A stretch of DNA of 64,000 bases from Psychromonas algarum (GCF_004376845.1 NZ_SNUW01000003.1:1-64000); one strand, 5' to 3'; numbered from the stretch's first letter, positions 52,696 through 63,721 are shown. Notes: generated by a model not told the origin, from the sequence alone. A program made the numbers and translations.

Positions 52696-53679
52696 TTAAC
52701 TAGCATATTTTTCTTCAACCAAGTTAATAAAATCACTCAGTTTAGTGTCTGGCAAACAATTGATTCCTGCGGCAGCTGCGCGCCCTCCTCCGGTTTCAAA
52801 TTGGCTACAAATATCACCGGCCCCTTGTTTATTATTAAGTGGCGCTCTTAATGAAACTAAATAGTTTTTTGTTTGCTCAACTAAGTCCTGTTTTTTTGTA
52901 TCGCAGGTCAGTACAGCAAAGGCACTATTTGGATTTTGATTCGCAAGAAAATTACCATATACACCACTAATACGTCGCGACCATGCTGCATCGGGCAACT
53001 CAAAAACACTTAAGTATTCAGAACGATATTGATAAGGGATAGCCAGTGCGAGAGCAAAGTCTGCTTGATAAGCCATTTGTAACTGTTTAAAAGGAGACTG
53101 TGCATCATCAATCACATCAAAGGGAGATTCATATTTTGATAATAATTGATACAAGGTTGCAGGATGAAAATGTAGATCACTTAAGTTTGAACCGTAACCA
53201 TTATAATTAATTAATGTACCTAACTCTTTTAACTGCTTTTTTTGTACTTCATTATAGCCTGTCGTATTAGCTAATTGCTCTGCAGTTGCAATCATATTAT
53301 CTCCATAAGCAGCACAAATAGCCCAGGCGTGATATTGGCCTTCTAAGTAGTTATCAATAATTAAAGCAGTACAAGTATTAGCATCAAGGTCTATCAATGC
53401 TTGCAGGTTTTTATGTTTAGGAATAGCGCCTGAACGATGATGATCGGCATAAAATACAGGGTTTCCTTTTTCTAGTATATGACGCAAAGCAGCACTATTT
53501 TTTTCCATTGAAATATCAAGTACTGTGACACTATCAGATGCTTCAACGTTAAGATTTTCTAATAATTGAATATCTCTTTTTACCCCAGTAATTAACTGAG
53601 AATCTTTTGGTTCACTAAGACGTAATTGTATCAGTGAAATAATGCCATCAGCATCACCATTGAAGACATCATAATGCAT
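52696..53679 (-). CDS. DHH-family phosphoesterase linked to sulfate activation
   Basis: A 327-residue DHH phosphoesterase. Metal-binding motifs are DVFNGDADGIISL (motif I), TVLDIS (II), FYADHHRSG (III, DHH) and AAYGDNM (IV); the C-terminal DHHA1-like part has FETGGGRAAAAGI. Relatives include NrnA, which cleaves nanoRNA and also dephosphorylates pAp, and other phosphoesterases. Its ATG overlaps the cysC stop (TAATG) at the end of a sulfate-activation operon, so removal of pAp produced by PAPS reduction is an attractive inference. Not shown by the sequence. Confidence 0.85.
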   Translation of the reverse strand: MHYDVFNGDADGIISLIQLRLSEPKDSQLITGVKRDIQLLENLNVEASDSVTVLDISMEKNSAALRHILEKGNPVFYADHHRSGAIPKHKNLQALIDLDANTCTALIIDNYLEGQYHAWAICAAYGDNMIATAEQLANTTGYNEVQKKQLKELGTLINYNGYGSNLSDLHFHPATLYQLLSKYESPFDVIDDAQSPFKQLQMAYQADFALALAIPYQYRSEYLSVFELPDAAWSRRISGVYGNFLANQNPNSAFAVLTCDTKKQDLVEQTKNYLVSLRAPLNNKQGAGDICSQFETGGGRAAAAGINCLPDTKLSDFINLVEEKYAS

Positions 53680-54314
53680 TATAGGTACTCATTTTCTTTT
53701 AAATAATCAATAACTTGCTGAGCACATTCCTGAATTGATTTTTGCTCTGTTTTAACATGAATTTCTGGATTGACAGGTATTTCATAAGCACTATCAATAC
53801 CAGTGAAATTTTTAATTTCTCCAGCTCGTGCTTTTTTATACAGGCCTTTAGGATCTCGTGATTCACAAACGCCTAAAGGAGTATCAATAAACACTTCAAT
53901 AAACTGACCTTTAGGCAATTGTGAACGTACCATTTCACGATCAGCAATAAAAGGAGAGATAAATGCAGTTGAAACTAATAAACCAGCATCGACAAATAGT
54001 TTAGACACCTCACCAACACGACGGATATTTTCAATACGATCCTTATCAGAAAATCCTAAATCACCATTTAAACCGTGACGGACATTATCTCCATCTAAGA
54101 CATAGGTTTTAGCTTGATGTTGAAACAACATTAAATCAACAGCATTTGCCACTGTTGATTTTCCTGAACCACTCAAGCCTGTAAACCACAAAACAGCTGC
54201 TTTATGACCATTTAATTTGCAATGTTCCTGATGAGAAACACTAGCCTGATGCCATACAACATCTGTAGATTTTTCACCATCTACTGTTACTTCCATATAC
54301 GGGTTATTCATCAT
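53679..54314 (-). CDS. cysC: Adenylylsulfate (APS) kinase CysC
   Basis: A 211-residue APS kinase that phosphorylates APS to PAPS in sulfate assimilation. The P-loop is [19 protein letters not shown]; family motifs [40 protein letters not shown] and [20 protein letters not shown] follow. I start it at 54314 ([13 protein letters not shown]), where AGAG precedes the ATG and the N-terminus fits the family; the longer frame to 54365 overlaps the permease gene. It is 22 bases downstream of the permease and coupled to the DHH gene. Confidence 0.95.
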   Translation of the reverse strand: MMNNPYMEVTVDGEKSTDVVWHQASVSHQEHCKLNGHKAAVLWFTGLSGSGKSTVANAVDLMLFQHQAKTYVLDGDNVRHGLNGDLGFSDKDRIENIRRVGEVSKLFVDAGLLVSTAFISPFIADREMVRSQLPKGQFIEVFIDTPLGVCESRDPKGLYKKARAGEIKNFTGIDSAYEIPVNPEIHVKTEQKSIQECAQQVIDYLKENEYL

Positions 54315-54336
54315 AATTCTCTTTATTTCAAATAGT

Positions 54337-56064
54337 TTACAGTCCAAAAACACTAATAATCGCAATAATGGCGGTGATGCTGTACACCAAACTCACAGGT
54401 ACACCTACTTTAATAAAATCATTTAATTTATATTGGCCTGCATTAAATACCATTAAGTTGGTTTGGTAACCATAAGGACTAACAAAACTTGCACTCGCAC
54501 CAAAAGCAACAGCCATAATAAATGCAGTGGGGTTTGCATCGAGACTTAATGCAATGCCATAAGCGATTGGAAAAATAAGTGCAGCCGCCGCATTGTTTGT
54601 GACTAATTCAGTTAATAATAACGTCACAATATAGACACAGATAAGTGCAATTATTGGATTCATGACAATTGAACTATGTGCAAGTAATTCTGTAAATGAG
54701 CCTATTACCCCACTATTTTGTAAAGCATAAGACAATACAATAGCAGATGAAATAATAACCCAGATATCGGTAGGAAAACGTCTTAATATTTCACTACTTG
54801 TTAGACAACCACTGAGTAATAAAATACCTAATAATAAAACAACCGCTTTAAATAACGGGATAATACCAAATGCAGCCAACGCTATTGCTGCAAAAAATCC
54901 AACAATAGCTAAACATTCTTTTTTACCGGATAATCTCGAATCTAATTCAACATCAGAGAGTAATATAAAATTCTTACGGATATTTCGACGTGATTTAAAA
55001 TCTTCGCCAACAGCCAACACTAAAAAATCACCCGGTCTAATCTTTAGTTTTCCAATTTTACCCGATACTTTTGCACCATCACGTTTAATTGCAACGACGG
55101 CAGCATCAAACAAAGAACGAAAACCAACTGATTTTAATGTTTTCCCCGTTAAAATACTTTCAGGACGAACGACTACTTCTCTTAAATTTCCTAATGGCAA
55201 GCCACTATTTTCAGCAAAAATAGACAAACCATCAAATAAACGTAACTGGTTAACTTTCGAGATATCACCACTAAAAATTAATTTATCGTTTTCCTGTAAA
55301 ACTTCACTTGGTGAAATAGCCGTCAATAAAACATCCCCTCGCATTATTTCCACTAAGAATAAGGACTGTAAATGACGCAATCCATTTAGCTCAACACTTT
55401 TACCTATTAAGTTAGATCCTGGTTCAACCTTAGCTTCAATAAAATAGGACTGCGCTTTACCATCCTTCATTTTATGATCAGGTAAAAGAGAGCGGCTAAA
55501 ATACAAGGTAATACCACAGGTAACAACTAAACATAAACCGACTAATGTGAAATCAAAAAAGCCTAAAGATGGTAAACCTGCATCTAATACCAAGCTATTA
55601 ACAATAAGATTCGTGGATGTACCTACTAAGGTTAATGTGCCACCTAAAATAGCCGCATAGGATAATGGGATTAATAACTTGCTTGCAGAATGATTGGGGT
55701 TATTACGAATCGGCGCAAGCATAGTAGAAACAACAGCAGTGTTATTTAAGAAAGCAGATGATATGACTGTAAAACCAAACAATCTTGCCCACGTTGCTCT
55801 ATAACTAGGTTTAATTACTTTCATTGCAACCAAGCGTAACAAACGAGTTTTTTCAAGCGCAATTGAACACAACATCAACAGTATTAATGTTAATAAACCT
55901 TGATTAGATAGGCTTTTAATTACTTGTTCAGTACTTACCATTTGAGTTGAAAACAAAGCCAACAAAGCAACACCAAACACTAAGCTTGGGCGTTGTTGAA
56001 ATTTAATCAAACCCGCAATAGTTAGCACAAAAATAGCCAGTACAAAATACGATTGAAGTGTCAT
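54337..56064 (-). CDS. SLC13-family permease with two TrkA-C domains, probable sulfate transporter
   Basis: A 575-residue membrane protein. About ten membrane segments are arranged in two halves, around a cytoplasmic insert (about residues 200-370) with two TrkA-C-like ligand domains ([40 protein letters not shown]). The transporter motifs are [18 protein letters not shown] and [20 protein letters not shown], each with the conserved Asn-Asn/Thr pair of SLC13 sodium/anion symporters. Position between cysN and cysC strongly suggests sulfate as substrate. It replaces the ABC-type sulfate importer of enteric bacteria in this role. Confidence 0.9.
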   Translation of the reverse strand: MTLQSYFVLAIFVLTIAGLIKFQQRPSLVFGVALLALFSTQMVSTEQVIKSLSNQGLLTLILLMLCSIALEKTRLLRLVAMKVIKPSYRATWARLFGFTVISSAFLNNTAVVSTMLAPIRNNPNHSASKLLIPLSYAAILGGTLTLVGTSTNLIVNSLVLDAGLPSLGFFDFTLVGLCLVVTCGITLYFSRSLLPDHKMKDGKAQSYFIEAKVEPGSNLIGKSVELNGLRHLQSLFLVEIMRGDVLLTAISPSEVLQENDKLIFSGDISKVNQLRLFDGLSIFAENSGLPLGNLREVVVRPESILTGKTLKSVGFRSLFDAAVVAIKRDGAKVSGKIGKLKIRPGDFLVLAVGEDFKSRRNIRKNFILLSDVELDSRLSGKKECLAIVGFFAAIALAAFGIIPLFKAVVLLLGILLLSGCLTSSEILRRFPTDIWVIISSAIVLSYALQNSGVIGSFTELLAHSSIVMNPIIALICVYIVTLLLTELVTNNAAAALIFPIAYGIALSLDANPTAFIMAVAFGASASFVSPYGYQTNLMVFNAGQYKLNDFIKVGVPVSLVYSITAIIAIISVFGL

Positions 56065-56150
56065 AAATGCTCAATAAATGAAACCATTATTATCAATCGT
56101 TAGCATTAACGAGATGCTAATAACTAACGACTAATAAACAATGGGGAATA

Positions 56151-57560
56151 CTACCCTTTCAGGATATCTTTTGCTTCCCAATGAGGGAAATGTTTACGAA
56201 CTAGCGCATTGAATTCAACTTCAAATTCACTATAAGTCGTTTTCTCAGGTGCTTTAACGTCAACCGCTTGTTTGATCATACCAGCGCCAACTGTGGCGTT
56301 AGTTAAGCGGTCAATAATAATAAATGCACCTGTTGCTCGGTTCTCTGCATATGAATCAAATTGTACTTCTTTTGCCACTTCAAACTGACAACTACCAATT
56401 TCATTCAATGCCAATAATGTTGCTGGTTTTTGTTGAATTGTATTTACATCTGTTTGGTAGTTAACTTGAGTAACACAACCTACTGTTGAGTTACTGCCTA
56501 CTTTAATGATGTATTCACGATCAACTTGTAATGGCGTTTCATCCATCCAAACCACATCTGCTTCAAAGTTTTTAGTCGATTGAGGTTGCTCATGTGGACG
56601 AACAATCATATCCCCACGGCTAATGTCTATTTCATCTTCAAGCGTTAAAGTGATCGCCATACCTTGATAAGCAATCTCAATGTTGCCATCAAAAGTAACA
56701 ATCTCTTTAACTTTGCTTTGTTTACCAGAAGGTAAGGCTGCAATCGTATCACCCACACGGATTTCACCTGATGCAATCGTGCCTGCGAAACCACGGAAAT
56801 CTAGATTTGGTCGATTAACATATTGAACACCAAGACGGAATTGGTCATTTGCATTACTACTAATTTCAACAGTATTTAGTAAACGTAAAAGTGGAGAGCC
56901 TGGGTACCAAGGCATATTTTCACTTTGATTCACTACGTTATCGCCTTTAAGTGCTGAAATAGGCACAAAACGAACATCTGCTATGTTTAGTTGCTTAGCA
57001 AATTCACGGTAATCTGCTTTAATTTTTCTGTAAATTTCTTGGTCGTAGCCTACAGCATCCATTTTATTAATAGCGATAACAACATGTTTGATGCCTAATA
57101 AAGAGCAAATGTAAGAATGACGACGAGTTTGCACTTGTACACCATGACGTGCATCGATCAAGATAATCGCTAAATCACAAGTTGAAGCCCCCGTTGCCAT
57201 GTTACGAGTATATTGTTCATGTCCCGGTGTATCTGCGATGATGAATTTACGTTGCTCTGTTGCAAAGTAACGGTAAGCCACGTCAATGGTAATGCCTTGC
57301 TCGCGTTCTGATTGCAAACCATCAACCAATAAAGCTAAGTCAAAAGACTCATCGGTTGTATTGAATTTCTTAGAGTCTTTTTCAATCGCTGCCATATGAT
57401 CTTCAAAGATCATTTTACTATCAAATAATAAGCGGCCGATTAACGTCGATTTACCATCATCTACACTACCGCAAGTGATAAAACGCATCATGTCTTTATT
57501 TTCGTGAACACGTAAATATTCTTCGATATCAGCTGCGATTAGATTTGTATCATTAGTCAT
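56151..57560 (-). CDS. cysN: Sulfate adenylyltransferase subunit 1, CysN
   Basis: A 469-residue EF-Tu-like GTPase, the regulatory subunit of ATP sulfurylase. GTPase motifs: [20 protein letters not shown] (G1), [15 protein letters not shown] (G2), [15 protein letters not shown] (G3), INKMDAVG (G4). Beta-barrel domains follow ([20 protein letters not shown]). There is no C-terminal APS kinase fusion, in keeping with the separate cysC. Lies 46 bases after cysD and hydrolyses GTP to drive APS formation with CysD. Confidence 0.96.
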   Translation of the reverse strand: MTNDTNLIAADIEEYLRVHENKDMMRFITCGSVDDGKSTLIGRLLFDSKMIFEDHMAAIEKDSKKFNTTDESFDLALLVDGLQSEREQGITIDVAYRYFATEQRKFIIADTPGHEQYTRNMATGASTCDLAIILIDARHGVQVQTRRHSYICSLLGIKHVVIAINKMDAVGYDQEIYRKIKADYREFAKQLNIADVRFVPISALKGDNVVNQSENMPWYPGSPLLRLLNTVEISSNANDQFRLGVQYVNRPNLDFRGFAGTIASGEIRVGDTIAALPSGKQSKVKEIVTFDGNIEIAYQGMAITLTLEDEIDISRGDMIVRPHEQPQSTKNFEADVVWMDETPLQVDREYIIKVGSNSTVGCVTQVNYQTDVNTIQQKPATLLALNEIGSCQFEVAKEVQFDSYAENRATGAFIIIDRLTNATVGAGMIKQAVDVKAPEKTTYSEFEVEFNALVRKHFPHWEAKDILKG

Positions 57561-57606
57561 TTTTTTTCCTTAAATCTTTATGGTTATGGGTTATTTAAGC
57601 TGAAGC

Positions 57607-58515
57607 CTAGAAATAACCTTCCATTTTTTTCTTTTCCATTGAACCAGCAGAATCATTATCGATAACACGCCCTTGACGCTCAGATGTTGTTGTTAATAGC
57701 ATCTCTTGAATAATTTCTGGTAGTGTTTTAGCTTCTGATTCAATCGCACCAGTTAATGGGTAACAACCTAATGTACGGAAACGAACATTTTTAATTTCAG
57801 GGACTTCCCCCTCTTCAAGAGGCATACGCTCATCATCAACCATAATTAATGAACCATCACGCTCTACTACAGGGCGAGGAGCAGAAAAGTACAAAGGCAC
57901 CATTTCGATTTGCTCTTGGTATATATATTGCCAAATATCAAGTTCAGTCCAGTTAGAAAGTGGGAATACACGAATACTTTCACCACGGTCAACTTTAGAG
58001 TTATAAATATTCCATAATTCTGGACGTTGGTTTTTTGGATCCCAGCGATGTTTTTTATCTCGGAAAGAATACACTCGCTCTTTTGCACGTGATTTTTCTT
58101 CATCACGACGAGCACCACCAAAAGCGGCATCAAAACCATAATGATCTAGTGCTTGTTTTAGCCCTTGTGTTTTCATTACGTCTGTATGTTTAGCTGAACC
58201 ATGTGTAAATGGCCCCATCCCCATCGCAAGACCTTCAGGATTTTTATGAACTAATAAATCAAAATCATACTTCTTTGCCAGATTGTCACGGAATTGGATC
58301 ATCTCTTTGAATTTCCAGTCAGTATCAACATGCAATAATGGGAAAGGAATTTTACCTGGGTAAAATGCTTTACGCGCAAGATGTAATAACACAGATGAGT
58401 CTTTACCAATTGAATACAACATTACTGGGTTATCAAATTCAGCAGCGACTTCACGCATAATTTGAATCGATTCAGCCTCAAGCGCCTTAAGGTGAGTTAG
58501 TCTTTTATTGTTCAT
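57607..58515 (-). CDS. cysD: Sulfate adenylyltransferase subunit 2, CysD
   Basis: A 302-residue catalytic subunit of ATP sulfurylase, making APS from sulfate and ATP. PP-loop motif [20 protein letters not shown], then [31 protein letters not shown], and the C-terminal [14 protein letters not shown] and [20 protein letters not shown]. Length and motifs are canonical. It is the first gene of the operon cysD-cysN-permease-cysC-DHH; its promoter must lie in the gap 58516-58800. Confidence 0.97.
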   Translation of the reverse strand: MNNKRLTHLKALEAESIQIMREVAAEFDNPVMLYSIGKDSSVLLHLARKAFYPGKIPFPLLHVDTDWKFKEMIQFRDNLAKKYDFDLLVHKNPEGLAMGMGPFTHGSAKHTDVMKTQGLKQALDHYGFDAAFGGARRDEEKSRAKERVYSFRDKKHRWDPKNQRPELWNIYNSKVDRGESIRVFPLSNWTELDIWQYIYQEQIEMVPLYFSAPRPVVERDGSLIMVDDERMPLEEGEVPEIKNVRFRTLGCYPLTGAIESEAKTLPEIIQEMLLTTTSERQGRVIDNDSAGSMEKKKMEGYF

Positions 58516-58803
58516 GTGTTTCCTTACAAAGTCACAAGATATGTATAATTTGAGAGTATTATGCAGTGTTACAAGACAAATATGCAGGAACGAATTTAGA
58601 TAGGATATAGAAAATTGTTATAAGGGAAATTAGACCTTCAACGTATTGAAAATATTTAATTTTTTAAACTTACTGTTAGTTTTTAACCTATATAAACAAA
58701 ATAAATAGAATATTTTTTACAATAAGACTCTATCTTAGTTATATAGCATGGAAGGCATTCAGGGGCTTTGGGGTTTACTCTAAGAATTACCAATAATAAT
58801 GAG
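58516..58803. promoter_or_regulatory. Upstream region of cysD operon
   Basis: AT-rich, gene-free leader for the sulfate-activation operon on the minus strand. A CysB-type binding site would be expected here, but I cannot identify one by eye. Nothing else is seen. Confidence 0.35.
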
Positions 58804-58842
58804 AAAAAAGCATATTACTCAATCAAGTAAATATGCTTTTTA
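58804..58842 (-). terminator. Terminator of the YbaY/META lipoprotein gene
   Basis: An inverted repeat AAAAGCATATTACT with AAGTAAATATGCTTTT (one bulge) around CAATC, with T/A tracts on both sides, about 25 bases past the stop. Confidence 0.75.
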
Positions 58843-58867
58843 ATAAGGTTATAATAACTTAATCAAT

Positions 58868-59791
58868 TTACTGTTTATTAATGGTAATTAGTTTTGGTTT
58901 TTCAGGTTTAATTTCGCTGTTCTTATTATTAACCGTAATATCATCTTGTTTATTGGTATCAGCTTTGCTCTTATCAAGCATTGTCTCTGTTGCTTTATTT
59001 GTTTCTTTGATCGTTTCATTGCTTAACTGAATACTTTTATTCACTTTAAATCTCAAAATAACTTGCTCTAGTTTATTTGACATCGTTAACGAACTGCCAT
59101 TAATTTTATAAGTTTCAACGTGAGATAGTGCTTGTAAATAATTAAACTCATCGTCTCCATTTAAACAAGCCATTTGTGTAGAAATTAATGGGGCAAATGT
59201 TAATGTTGATTCAGTGACTTCATAACCGCCTGAAAATTGGTTACAACCTGCAAAGCCTGCCGCTCGTTTACTCTTTTGATTAAATGAAATTCCAACCGCT
59301 TTATCTGCAGCGGCAGCGGGTTCAACAACAATCTTATTAACTTCTGTTAATACCCATGGATGAGCTTGTAGCATAGTTTGATTATCGATTTCTATTTGTT
59401 GGCCTGCTGGAGATAATACAATATTAATGGCTTCTTTATTATCAAAAGCTGGCGTACTTGTAGTATTTATGAAACGTATTTTGCCATCAACTTTTATACT
59501 TGCTCGTAATGTATAATGACCTTTTTTATCAAGTTTTTTAGGGCTATATGAAAGTTCAAAATTCCATGGAGGGGCGGTATTTACCGTCATACTTTTTTCA
59601 GCAACACTAAAAGCAGCGACATCTTGTTTTGCAGTATCTTCAAGTTTAATGCTTAATACAGCATTTTCAGGTAATGCAATTCGTTCATGATAAGTCACAG
59701 TGCCAGAAATAATCGACGATTTAGGTGCGGAGCTACAGGCTGTTATTCCTAATAACACACAACAAAGTGCAATAAGTTTCCAATTGAACAT
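58868..59791 (-). CDS. Lipoprotein with YbaY-like and META (HslJ-like) domains
   Basis: A 307-residue lipoprotein. Signal peptide and lipobox MFNWKLIALCCVLLGITAC (Cys19). Residues about 28-130 are a YbaY-like beta domain (SGTVTYHERIALPENAVLSI, PPWNFELSY, YTLRASIKVDGKIRFI). Residues about 145-250 are a META domain (KRAAGFAGCNQFSGGYEV, FAPLISTQMACLNGDDEFN). The last 50 residues are Lys/Thr-rich and disordered. Both domains occur in envelope stress and heat-shock associated lipoproteins. Outer-membrane placement is likely (Ser at +2). Confidence 0.88.
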   Translation of the reverse strand: MFNWKLIALCCVLLGITACSSAPKSSIISGTVTYHERIALPENAVLSIKLEDTAKQDVAAFSVAEKSMTVNTAPPWNFELSYSPKKLDKKGHYTLRASIKVDGKIRFINTTSTPAFDNKEAINIVLSPAGQQIEIDNQTMLQAHPWVLTEVNKIVVEPAAAADKAVGISFNQKSKRAAGFAGCNQFSGGYEVTESTLTFAPLISTQMACLNGDDEFNYLQALSHVETYKINGSSLTMSNKLEQVILRFKVNKSIQLSNETIKETNKATETMLDKSKADTNKQDDITVNNKNSEIKPEKPKLITINKQ

Positions 59792-59929
59792 AATAATTCC
59801 TTTTAAAATAAGAGTTTGTAGAGCAGAAAAATATGAGAAAGAGTTATAGTCTATCTCATATTTTGATTAAATCATCTCTTTACACTTTAGTATAAAGGCT
59901 TTTCTTTGTGTAATAATTAAGAGTAATAA

Positions 59930-61051
59930 CTAACTGCCTAATATCATCAATGGTAGAGATAGTAATTGATCTCCTGATTTTGCAAAATAAAAAATGATCG
60001 CAATCAAACTCGCAACCGTAGCAAAATACCAAATAGAAGAGAAAATTTGTCCATAACGATCAAGTGGTAACAGATGACTGTTAAAACGCGCTTTCCACTC
60101 AAGTACAATTTCAACACTACCGATTAATAACATAAAACCAAGTAAAGCAAGTCCCAATGAATAGCTGATAACGACACCAGCTGCAGCGCCAACCGCACAC
60201 GCCAACAAGCCAACTTTACTGTTCATTGAAAAGCTAATACTTTTTAAAATATGTCCTCCATCAAGAGGCAAAATAGGTAACATATTAAATAGATTTAAAA
60301 GTGCATTAAAAGCTGCTAGTCCTGCAAAAAAATCACTCCCCGTTATCCAATAAATGCATAGGCATAATATTGACATTATCAAACCAAATGTTGGCCCCAT
60401 AATGGATATCACGACATCTTGCCAACGAGTATTAATTTTTTCATCCGAGACCGCTAAGCCACCAACAAAAGGGATCAAATAAATTCCCTTTGTTTTCATA
60501 CCAAAGTATTTCATAGCTCGAATATGGCCGTATTCATGAAAAACCAAACAAGCGATTAACGCTGCTGCAAATTGGAAAGAAAAAAACCAACTATAAGCAG
60601 CAACACTTGCACCCGCTAACACTACTTTTATAATTTTTGCACTTTTAAATAATTTAAGCGCTAATGACCCCAAACCAATTAAGCTTAATTTTTTAGGTTC
60701 ATTCACTACTTTTACAGGTGTTTGTTTTTCAATATCTTTTATATCACGCGACGCTTTTTTAATGAGTTGGTCATCTACATAAAATGTATACTTAACTAAA
60801 AAAGGCTGCCAAACTACATCAACTTCTAATTTACATTGAATAGCCCTTTTTACTGCTTCAGTCTCACCATTTTCAGTTTGTTCCTTAGCTTGTTGTACAA
60901 ACTCAAATTCATGCGTTTGTTTCCCTTGAACGTATTCACTTGCTGTAATTTGTGAAACAATTTGATCTCCCCAATACAATTGTTGCCAACCAGCCATAGA
61001 GGCTTCAAGTCTTAATATTTTTCCAAAATGTGGTAGTTGTAATAATTCCAT
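59930..61051 (-). CDS. Site-2-type (M50) membrane metalloprotease
   Basis: A 373-residue membrane protein with a rhomboid-unrelated S2P core. The zinc motif is CLVFHEYGHIRAMKYFGMKT (HExxH) in the second membrane helix, and the partner motif is NMLPILPLDGGHILKSISFS (N-x2-P-x4-LDGG). Six or so membrane segments lie between residues 140 and 365. The N-terminal 130 residues are soluble and without a known domain. The role may be regulated intramembrane proteolysis or protein quality control; no substrate gene is adjacent. Confidence 0.88.
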   Translation of the reverse strand: MELLQLPHFGKILRLEASMAGWQQLYWGDQIVSQITASEYVQGKQTHEFEFVQQAKEQTENGETEAVKRAIQCKLEVDVVWQPFLVKYTFYVDDQLIKKASRDIKDIEKQTPVKVVNEPKKLSLIGLGSLALKLFKSAKIIKVVLAGASVAAYSWFFSFQFAAALIACLVFHEYGHIRAMKYFGMKTKGIYLIPFVGGLAVSDEKINTRWQDVVISIMGPTFGLIMSILCLCIYWITGSDFFAGLAAFNALLNLFNMLPILPLDGGHILKSISFSMNSKVGLLACAVGAAAGVVISYSLGLALLGFMLLIGSVEIVLEWKARFNSHLLPLDRYGQIFSSIWYFATVASLIAIIFYFAKSGDQLLSLPLMILGS

Positions 61052-61211
61052 GTTTTATCCTTAATAAGTCGACGTAATTATGCCTTAAATTAAATAAACA
61101 ACCTATTATCTCATTTAATCATTCTTCATGATTTCTCACTATCAATTATCAGCTTAACCCGTATACTAAGCGCTTTAAGTTTCACCACTTTCACAATAAG
61201 AGAGAAACACC

Positions 61212-61571
61212 ATGACGCAAAACACTGCTGCATTAGAAAAATTTCAAGATGACGTTAAAGAAAGCCAGCTTTTATGGGCTCTACAAGATAAAGAGAGCGG
61301 TGATTGGGTAGTGATGGACTCAATGAACTATGAAGAAACTGAAGTAATGCCTTTATGGTCACAAGAAGATCTTGCAAAAACACATTGCGTAGAAGAGTGG
61401 GAAGATTATGTACCAGCTTCAATTACCTTAGCGGATTGGTTCGAGTTTTGGCTTGAAGATTTAGTAGAAGATGATGTTATTGTTGGTTTAAATTGGGTTG
61501 GTGATGAAGATGATCTTGAATTAGGTTTATCTGAATTTACTGAAGCATTAGGGCAAATAGAAGCTTTATAA
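61212..61571 (+). CDS. DUF2750-family protein
   Basis: A 119-residue, strongly acidic cytoplasmic protein of the DUF2750 family. Recognisable by WALQDKESGDWVVMDS, VMPLWSQEDLAKTHCVEEWE, ADWFEFWLEDLVEDD and VGLNWVGDEDDLEL. Function unknown. Ribosome site GAGAGAA upstream of ATG. It is followed by a TrmH-like gene on the same strand after about 100 bases. Confidence 0.88.
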   Translation: MTQNTAALEKFQDDVKESQLLWALQDKESGDWVVMDSMNYEETEVMPLWSQEDLAKTHCVEEWEDYVPASITLADWFEFWLEDLVEDDVIVGLNWVGDEDDLELGLSEFTEALGQIEAL

Positions 61572-61672
61572 AGTAAACCCTCTTTTATGTTATTTGCTTA
61601 TTTACCTTCAAGTAAATAAGCAATGCAAAAATGCATGCTTAATACTCACCTCTAAAATATCAATATTAAATT

Positions 61673-62275
61673 ATGTCTGAAAATAAAATAGATCTAACAT
61701 CGCAATCTCGTACTATCATCGCCCTTACAAATCCTAAAAGCTCTACTAATGTCGGAGGTGCAATGCGTGCGGCTGGATGTTATGACGCTCAAAAGGTAGT
61801 GTATTCTGGAGAACGATTTAACCGCTCAGTACGATTAGCGGCAGATACTCAAAAAGTGCATGAAATTGTACCTTTAGTACATTATGAAGATCTATTGTCA
61901 GCCTTAGAGCCAGGTATGAAATTGGTGTGTGTTGATTTAATTGAAGGTGCAACCCCTTTACCTAATTTTGAACACCCTCAAAATGCAATGTATTTATTTG
62001 GTCCGGAAGATAATACAATTAAACAACAGGTTATTAATAAAGCCGATGCCGTTGTTTATGTGCCAACGATTGGATGTATGAATTTAGCCGCTTCAGTTAA
62101 TGTTATTTTATATGACCGATTAGCAAAATCTCAACTTCACCAACAAGATAATGATTTAATTAGAAGTAGCCGAGATAAAAATAATAAGGTGAAAATTAAA
62201 GCGTTAAAGTACAAAAATAACTTAATTAAAGAAGCTAAAAATTTAGCAAGACAAGAAGAATCTAATAACAGTTAA
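61673..62275 (+). CDS. SpoU/TrmH-family RNA methyltransferase
   Basis: A 200-residue SPOUT methyltransferase that 2'-O-methylates RNA ribose. Motif 1 is TNPKSSTNVGGAMRAAGCY (N-x-G-x2-R), motif 2 is MYLFGPEDNTI (usually FGxExxG), motif 3 is VYVPTIGCMNLAASVNVILY (N-L-[NS]-x-S-x-A variant). The C-terminal 45 residues are Lys-rich. The substrate RNA is unknown; close relatives are annotated only as tRNA/rRNA methyltransferases. Confidence 0.88.
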   Translation: MSENKIDLTSQSRTIIALTNPKSSTNVGGAMRAAGCYDAQKVVYSGERFNRSVRLAADTQKVHEIVPLVHYEDLLSALEPGMKLVCVDLIEGATPLPNFEHPQNAMYLFGPEDNTIKQQVINKADAVVYVPTIGCMNLAASVNVILYDRLAKSQLHQQDNDLIRSSRDKNNKVKIKALKYKNNLIKEAKNLARQEESNNS

Positions 62276-62341
62276 TAGCCATTTGAAGATAACAAGCTGT
62301 AAAAATTAATTAACAGCTTGTTTGATATTTATTTATAAACT

Positions 62342-63721
62342 CTACAAATGCTCTTCTGCAAATTCAGCTAATCGACTTCTCATTACACCATTTAAATATA
62401 CATTTGCGCTGCCTTCGAAGTTTTTAAATCGTTCCACAATATAAGTTAGACCAGATGTAACAGGCGTGAGATAGTTACTATCAATTTGCGCTAAATTACC
62501 CGAACACACTATTTTAGTCCCCTCCCCACAACGAGTAATGATGGTTTTAAGTTGTGAGGCAGTTAAGTTTTGACATTCATCTAATAAAACAAAACTATTT
62601 TGAATACTTCTACCGCGCATAAAATTCACTGATTTAAACTGAATATTCGCTTTATCCATAATGTAATTTACCGAACTCGCACTACAATTATCGTTTTTAT
62701 GTAGCACTTCCAATGTATCAGTCACGGAAGCTAACCATGGCATCATTTTTTCTTCTTCAGTACCGGGTAAAAAACCAATGTTTTCAGCAATATCTGGCGT
62801 ATTTCGTGTGACAATAATTTTGTCATACTGCTTTTGTTCTATCACTAACTCTAATGCAGCAGCCACTGCAAGCAATGTTTTACCACAGCCGGCAGGTCCA
62901 GTTAAAATAACCAAATCAACGGATGGATCTAATAACGCATTCATTGCCATACCTTGATAGATATTTTTAGGCGTGACGCCCCAAGCTTGTTGTCCCATTA
63001 ATCGTTCGTAGCCAATATCTAATAACTCAACGCCATCTTTAAAATGATCTGTAACTTTGCCTACAAACTCATGGTCAGTATCTACAATATATTGATTAGG
63101 GTAAGGTGCGGTTATTTTTTCAGTTTTAAATTGATGATAAGTATCCTCACCTCTATTAAAAGTTTCACAATTTTGGATACTCTCCCATAAGCTTCCTTCA
63201 ATATGTTGATAACCTTTGCTCAATAGGTCGACATCAGCAAGTAATTGATCCGTTCTATAATCTTCAACATATTTCAGCCCAGCCCCTTTAGCTTTAAGGC
63301 GCATATTTATATCTTTAGTGACTAGAATAACTTTTGCAGGTAACTTACTTTCCTGTAAATAAAGTGCAGCATTAATAATTCGATTATCAGGCTCATCCTC
63401 ACTAAATGCTTCTTTTACAAAAGCACTATGATGATCTGCAAAAATCGAAATAACGCCCCCAAGCTTAACCCCTTTATGATCTATCTCTACCCCTTGACTA
63501 ATTTGTTGAGAACTCGCATCTTGAAAAATAGCTTCCAAACTTCTGATGGCTACGCGCGCATCACGACTAACATCTTTTTGCCTGTCTTTAATACGGTCTA
63601 ATTCTTCTAATACTGTCATGGGGATCACGACATTATGCTCTTGAAAAGAATATAGCGCTAAAGGTTCATGTAACAAAACGTTGGTATCAAGTATGTAAAA
63701 TTTACGTGGGGTATCTGTCAT
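62342..63721 (-). CDS. PIN-PhoH family ATPase/ribonuclease (PhoH2-like)
   Basis: A 459-residue two-domain protein. N-terminal PIN nuclease: FYILDTNVLLHEP (first Asp), VIPMTVLEELDRIK, SRDARVAIRSLE and DNRIINAALYL, VTKDINMRLKA hold the four acidic residues. C-terminal PhoH ATPase: VILTGPAGCGKTLLAVAAAL (Walker A), FVLLDECQNLTASQLKTIIT (Walker B), CSGNLAQIDSNYL. Related PhoH2 proteins are RNA helicase-ribonucleases; the family is often linked to toxin-antitoxin or RNA turnover. It stands alone. Confidence 0.92.
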   Translation of the reverse strand: MTDTPRKFYILDTNVLLHEPLALYSFQEHNVVIPMTVLEELDRIKDRQKDVSRDARVAIRSLEAIFQDASSQQISQGVEIDHKGVKLGGVISIFADHHSAFVKEAFSEDEPDNRIINAALYLQESKLPAKVILVTKDINMRLKAKGAGLKYVEDYRTDQLLADVDLLSKGYQHIEGSLWESIQNCETFNRGEDTYHQFKTEKITAPYPNQYIVDTDHEFVGKVTDHFKDGVELLDIGYERLMGQQAWGVTPKNIYQGMAMNALLDPSVDLVILTGPAGCGKTLLAVAAALELVIEQKQYDKIIVTRNTPDIAENIGFLPGTEEEKMMPWLASVTDTLEVLHKNDNCSASSVNYIMDKANIQFKSVNFMRGRSIQNSFVLLDECQNLTASQLKTIITRCGEGTKIVCSGNLAQIDSNYLTPVTSGLTYIVERFKNFEGSANVYLNGVMRSRLAEFAEEHL

